Positions 60,301 through 64,000 of a stretch of DNA of 64,000 nt are shown one piece after another. Location of the stretch: contig CM052357.1 in NCBI GenBank assembly GCA_028551475.1, positions 12,199,931 through 12,263,930 of the forward strand, written 5' to 3'. Both the position numbers and the translations under genes were made by a program. Source of the stretch: Casuarina equisetifolia. Taxonomy: Eukaryota > Streptophyta > Magnoliopsida > Fagales > Casuarinaceae. Within the stretch, counting starts at the first letter, position 1; each line of letters starts with the position of its first letter. The notes beneath the pieces are model-generated. The model searched no databases and was not told where the DNA came from. It was given only the letters and a program-made list of their open reading frames with translations.

Positions 60301-61125
60301 CTAAAATGCATTAATGGCTGCAGTCACTGGGAGTTTTTATGAAGCCTTCGACTCAAATTCACTCGTTACTGGCCATTTCTCGTGAAGGCCAATGTGAGAG
60401 AGGATTTCGTTCCCCGACTCGTCAGACCGACAAGTCTCTCTGTCTCTGTCTCTCTTCTCTCTCTCTAGGTCTCTCTGCTTTCCCTCTCGGTGCTTGTGAG
60501 CAAGAAAAAAGAGAACCTGGATCATGAAGCCTGTCCCAAAACCTTGTAACCTGCACTCCTTTCCCTTCTAATCTCTCATTACTCTGAGGCTTTACAGCTT
60601 CACTTTGTTCAGCTCTGAAATCATGTTCTTGTTTGGTGAAACGACTGGCATTCTGTGCTCATCCCATGGTCCATAATGCTGGTTCTTTTGTCTCTCTCGT
60701 GTTGGTTACCTCTTTTTTGGTTTTTGAACTCTTCCTTATATCTGCTTCCTTTGAGTTGTGGTCTCAAATCTTGATTGGCACACTTTGTCCTTGACATCAA
60801 GGTATCGGTGTGCTCTTCAACGCCTGTCCTTCAAAGAATCTGCAGTCTTATTTCTTGAAGAGGCCGAGAGGTGACACCGGGTTTTGGATTTTCGGGCATT
60901 TTTTTCCTGGCTATTGCTTTCCACGGTTCCCACCAGAGGCTCTGAAACCTTTTGTTGAAGTGGCTGGTATATGCAGGAAGAAAGGGAAATCTTGAGAAGA
61001 AGAAACTGATTATAGAGAGAAGAGGAATTCTGAATACGTTGATCTTCCGATCAATGTTTCCGAGTTTGCAGTATAAATTTGAAATGCCTTACCAGTATCT
61101 CCCAGCAAAAGCAGCCAAGCGGACA
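60301..61125 (+). promoter_or_regulatory. Probable 5' leader of the LRR receptor-like kinase gene with upstream ORFs
   Basis: A C/T-rich tract (ctctct repeats, 60435-60490) is typical of plant leaders. Upstream ATGs open frames at 60339-60527 and 60810-60995, which could repress translation. A leader intron is possible (donor ag|gtatcgg near 60801, acceptor tatatgcag at about 60975). No clear TATA box is seen. Confidence 0.45.
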
Positions 61126-63929
61126 ATGACGATTTTGTTCCTCTTCTCTCTTTTTTTAGCTGGGTTTCTATCAAAATCACAGCTTGTTGGCGCTCAGCTC
61201 GATGACCAAACTACTTTACTAGCCATAAGCAAAGAGCTTGAAATACCTGGCTGGGGAGTCAACATCTCAGATTACTGCTCTTGGCCTGGCATTGGCTGCA
61301 GTTCGAATCTTTCAATGGTAGAAAGACTTGATCTTTCTCGCCGAAACCTCCAAGGTAATGCGACTCTCATTTCTGAGCTCAAAGGTTTGAAATGGCTTGA
61401 CCTTTCTAATAATAATTTCCATGGGTCGATTCCTTCAGCTTTTGGAAATTTGTCTGAGCTTGAATTTCTTGATTTGTCACTGAATAAATTTGGAGGTTCG
61501 ATTCCACCCGAATTGGGTAGGCTCAGAAACCTTAGAACATTGAACCTTTCAAATAACATGCTTGTCGATGAACTACCAGATGAGCTTCAGAGTCTGGAAA
61601 AGTTGCTGGCTTTCCAAATTTCTAGTAATAAATTGAGTGGTTCTATCCCGCTGTGGATGTGCAATTTGACCAATCTGAGACTTTTAGCAGCCTATGAGAA
61701 TGATTTAGGTGGTAACATCCCAGACAAGCTAGGTTCAGTTTCTGAGCTTCAATCCCTGAACCTGCATTCGAACCAGCTTGAAGGCCCTATACCTAAGAGC
61801 ATTTTTGTTTTGGGAAAGCTGGAAGTTCTGGTGCTGACCCAGAACAAATTAAGCGGAGAGATTCCTGAAGAAATTGGGAATTGCGAAGGCCTTTCTAGTG
61901 TCCGAATAGGCTACAATGATCTCGTAGGCCTCATTCCTAAAGCGATTGGAAATATTAGCAGCCTTACATACTTTGAAGCGGACAACAACAAGCTCTCTGG
62001 TGAGATTGTCCCGGAGTTCGCTCACTGCTCTAATCTCACCCTCCTAAATTTGGCCTCTAATGGGTTTGCTGGAACTATTCCTCCGGAGCTTGGACAACTT
62101 GTGAATCTGCAGGAGCTAATTCTCTCCGGCAACAATTTGTTTGGTGATATTCCGATAGCAATTCTCGGCTGCAAAAGTCTTAACAAGCTTGATCTAAGCA
62201 ACAATAGATTCAATGGCACTATACCAACTGAAATCTGCAACATGTCGCGATTGCAGTACTTGCTTTTGGATCAGAATTCAGTAAAAGGGGAGATACCTCA
62301 TGAAATTGGGAACTGTGTGAAACTTCTCGAGTTGCAGATGGGTAGTAACTACTTGACCGGAACAATACCTCCTGAGATCGGTCATATAAAAAACTTACAG
62401 ATAGCATTAAATTTGAGCTTCAATCATCTCCATGGACCATTGCCCGTTGAGTTAGGGAAACTGGACAAGCTGGTTTCTCTGGACATCTCCAATAATCGGC
62501 TCTCTGGTAATATTCCAGCTGCATTTAAGGGCATGTTGAGCTTGATAGAGGTTAACTTCTCAAATAATCTGCTCACTGGACCTATACCTGCCTTTGTACC
62601 ATTCCAAAAGAGTCCCAATTCAAGCTTTTCAGGGAACAAAGGGCTCTGTGGAGAGCCATTGACATCTTTGTGTGGAAGCTCTGGTGATTCTGACCATGAG
62701 AACGACCATCATAGGGTCTCTTACAAGGTAATCCTAGCTGTTCTTGGTTCTGGTTTGGCAGTTTTTGCATCAGTAACTGTAGTCGTTCTACTGTTTATGT
62801 TAAGAGAGAGACAAGAAAAAGTAGCCAAAGCCACAGGAATTGAAGATGATGGAACCGAGAACCGACCAAATATAATTGCAGGTAATGTCTTTATTGAAAA
62901 TCTCAGACAAGCTATTGATCTTGATGCCGCTGTAAAAGCAACTTTGAGGGATTCGAATAAACTCATCACCGGCACTTTCAGCACAGTTTACAAGGCAGTT
63001 ATGCCTTCTGGGCTAATTGTATCAGTTAAGAGACTTAAATCGATGGATCGGACAATAATTCATCACCAGAATAAGATGGTTAGAGAGCTTGAAAGGCTGA
63101 GCAAACTGTGTCATGATAATCTAGTGCGACCCATTGGATATGTTATATATGAAGATGTTGCTCTTTTACTACACCATCATTTACCCAATGGGACATTAAC
63201 CCAGCTTCTTCATGAATCTGCCAAGCAGCCGGAATACGAACCTGATTGGCCCACACGACTCTCCATTGCGGTGGGAGTGGCAGAAGGGCTGGCTTTCCTT
63301 CATCATGTGGCAATTATCCACCTTGATATTTCCTCTGGCAATGTTCTTTTGGACGCTGACTTTAAGCCTTTGCTCGGGGAGATTGAGATATCGAAGCTCC
63401 TAGATCCATCAAAAGGCACTGCAAGTATCAGTGCAGTTGCAGGCTCATTTGGCTATATTCCACCAGGTACTTCTTTTATTAGCAATCTGTGGTCAAACTG
63501 CAATCCTTCTTGAGTAAACAGTTGAGTTGTTTGCATAACGTTGCTTCTGTGACATCGTTCCTTTCTCTGATATTTAGCTTTTCCCTATTGTTTTCACCTC
63601 CAGAATATGCATATACAATGCAAGTTACAGCACCGGGCAATGTTTATAGTTTTGGTGTGGTTTTGCTTGAGATCCTTACTACTCGACTACCAGTAGATGA
63701 AGAGTTCGGTGAAGGGGTAGACTTGGTGAAGTGGGTTCATACTGCTCCATTAAGAGGGGAAACTCCGGAGCAGATTCTTGATGCAAGGCTCAGTACAGTT
63801 TCTTTTGGGTGGAGGAAGGAAATGCTTGCAGCTCTGAAGGTCGCATTACTCTGCACTGATAGCACACCAGCAAAACGGCCAAAAATGAAAAAGGTGGTGG
63901 AAATGCTTCAAGAAATAAAGCAGAAGTGA
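61126..63929 (+). CDS. PXC3: LRR receptor-like pseudokinase, PXC3 type (LRR-XI-related), 2 exons, 888 aa
   Basis: Exons 61126-63466 and 63604-63929, phase 1, joining ..GYIPP|EYAYTMQV. The ATG at 61126 begins a signal peptide (MTILFLFSLFLAGFLS..GAQ). The frame is open upstream to 60952, but the added residues are not hydrophobic or conserved. After an N-cap with paired Cys come 18 leucine-rich repeats (about residues 70-500), a membrane span near 535-558 (VILAVLGSGLAVFASVTVVV), then a kinase domain. The glycine loop is degenerate (TGTFSTVYKA), Lys635 is present (VSVKR), and HLDISSGNVLLD keeps Asp734 and Asn739. DFG is replaced by GEI (LLGEIEISKL), so the domain is probably catalytically weak or dead, as in the Arabidopsis homologue. 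It is a plasma-membrane receptor or co-receptor; PXC3 is known as coexpressed with the vascular PXY/TDR receptor. Ligand unknown. Length matches Arabidopsis (890). Confidence 0.95.
63467..63603 (+). other. Intron of the PXC3-type gene
   Basis: 137-base GT-AG intron in the activation-segment region. Reading through it gives a premature stop 15 codons later, which would produce a kinase-truncated receptor if retained. Confidence 0.9.
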
Positions 63930-64000
63930 TGGATTCTTATCATATGAGTCTTTATGTAGTGAAACCAACAAGGTCGAGGCACTGGAAACTGAAGTTCTTC

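Noticed and set aside
60952-61125. Start of the PXC3-type protein at the first ATG of the frame (60952)
   Set aside because: The extra 58 residues are charged and not conserved; the signal peptide begins at 61126. Starts at 61054 or 61084 cannot be fully excluded.

Overview
This is a plant nuclear window, almost certainly from a flowering plant. The genes carry canonical GT-AG introns, and the multi-exon genes match families I know from Arabidopsis. Intergenic DNA is AT-rich and loaded with LTR retrotransposons. Introns reach 2.4 kb. I cannot name the species; long introns and heavy transposon load fit a woody or medium-to-large genome.

Layout. (1) 893-1150 (+): a small single-exon gene for a conserved uncharacterised protein behind a clear TATA box. 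(2) 3372-22850 (-): an intact 26-exon gene for a peroxisomal-type insulin-degrading-enzyme-like M16 metallopeptidase. My splice model gives exactly 966 residues with the zinc motif and distal Glu correctly spaced; intron 1 uses a GC donor. (3) 23767-26088 (-): a three-exon DUF642 cell-wall protein of 368 residues with a signal peptide. (4) About 28100-33026 (+): a seven-coding-exon gene for a 244-residue protein resembling only the C-terminal part of GTE bromodomain proteins. Its probable 5'-UTR intron holds a mitochondrial-like (NUMT) segment next to degenerate telomere repeats. (5) About 35000-55615: a transposon-rich block. It contains a Copia-type element with perfect 5-bp target duplications but pol in antisense to its LTRs, a Copia element whose middle is an inverted second copy, a 1.58-kb non-autonomous LTR element, stray Copia RNase H fragments and two families of diverged direct repeats. 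(6) 61126-63929 (+): a two-exon LRR receptor-like pseudokinase of 888 residues, the PXC3 type.

How it fits together. From memory, the Arabidopsis order is At2g41790 (M16 peptidase PXM16), At2g41800 (DUF642 TEEBE) and At2g41820 (LRR-RLK PXC3). The same three families occur here in the same order, so this looks like a conserved syntenic block in which the DUF642-to-RLK gap has been expanded to about 35 kb by retrotransposons, a NUMT and the GTE-like gene. The genes are not an operon and no shared pathway is evident. I found no tRNA, rRNA or CRISPR array and no wholly novel system. The most unusual features are the two rearranged LTR elements, the bromodomain-less GTE-like gene with an organellar insert in its leader intron, and the GC-AG intron in the peptidase gene.
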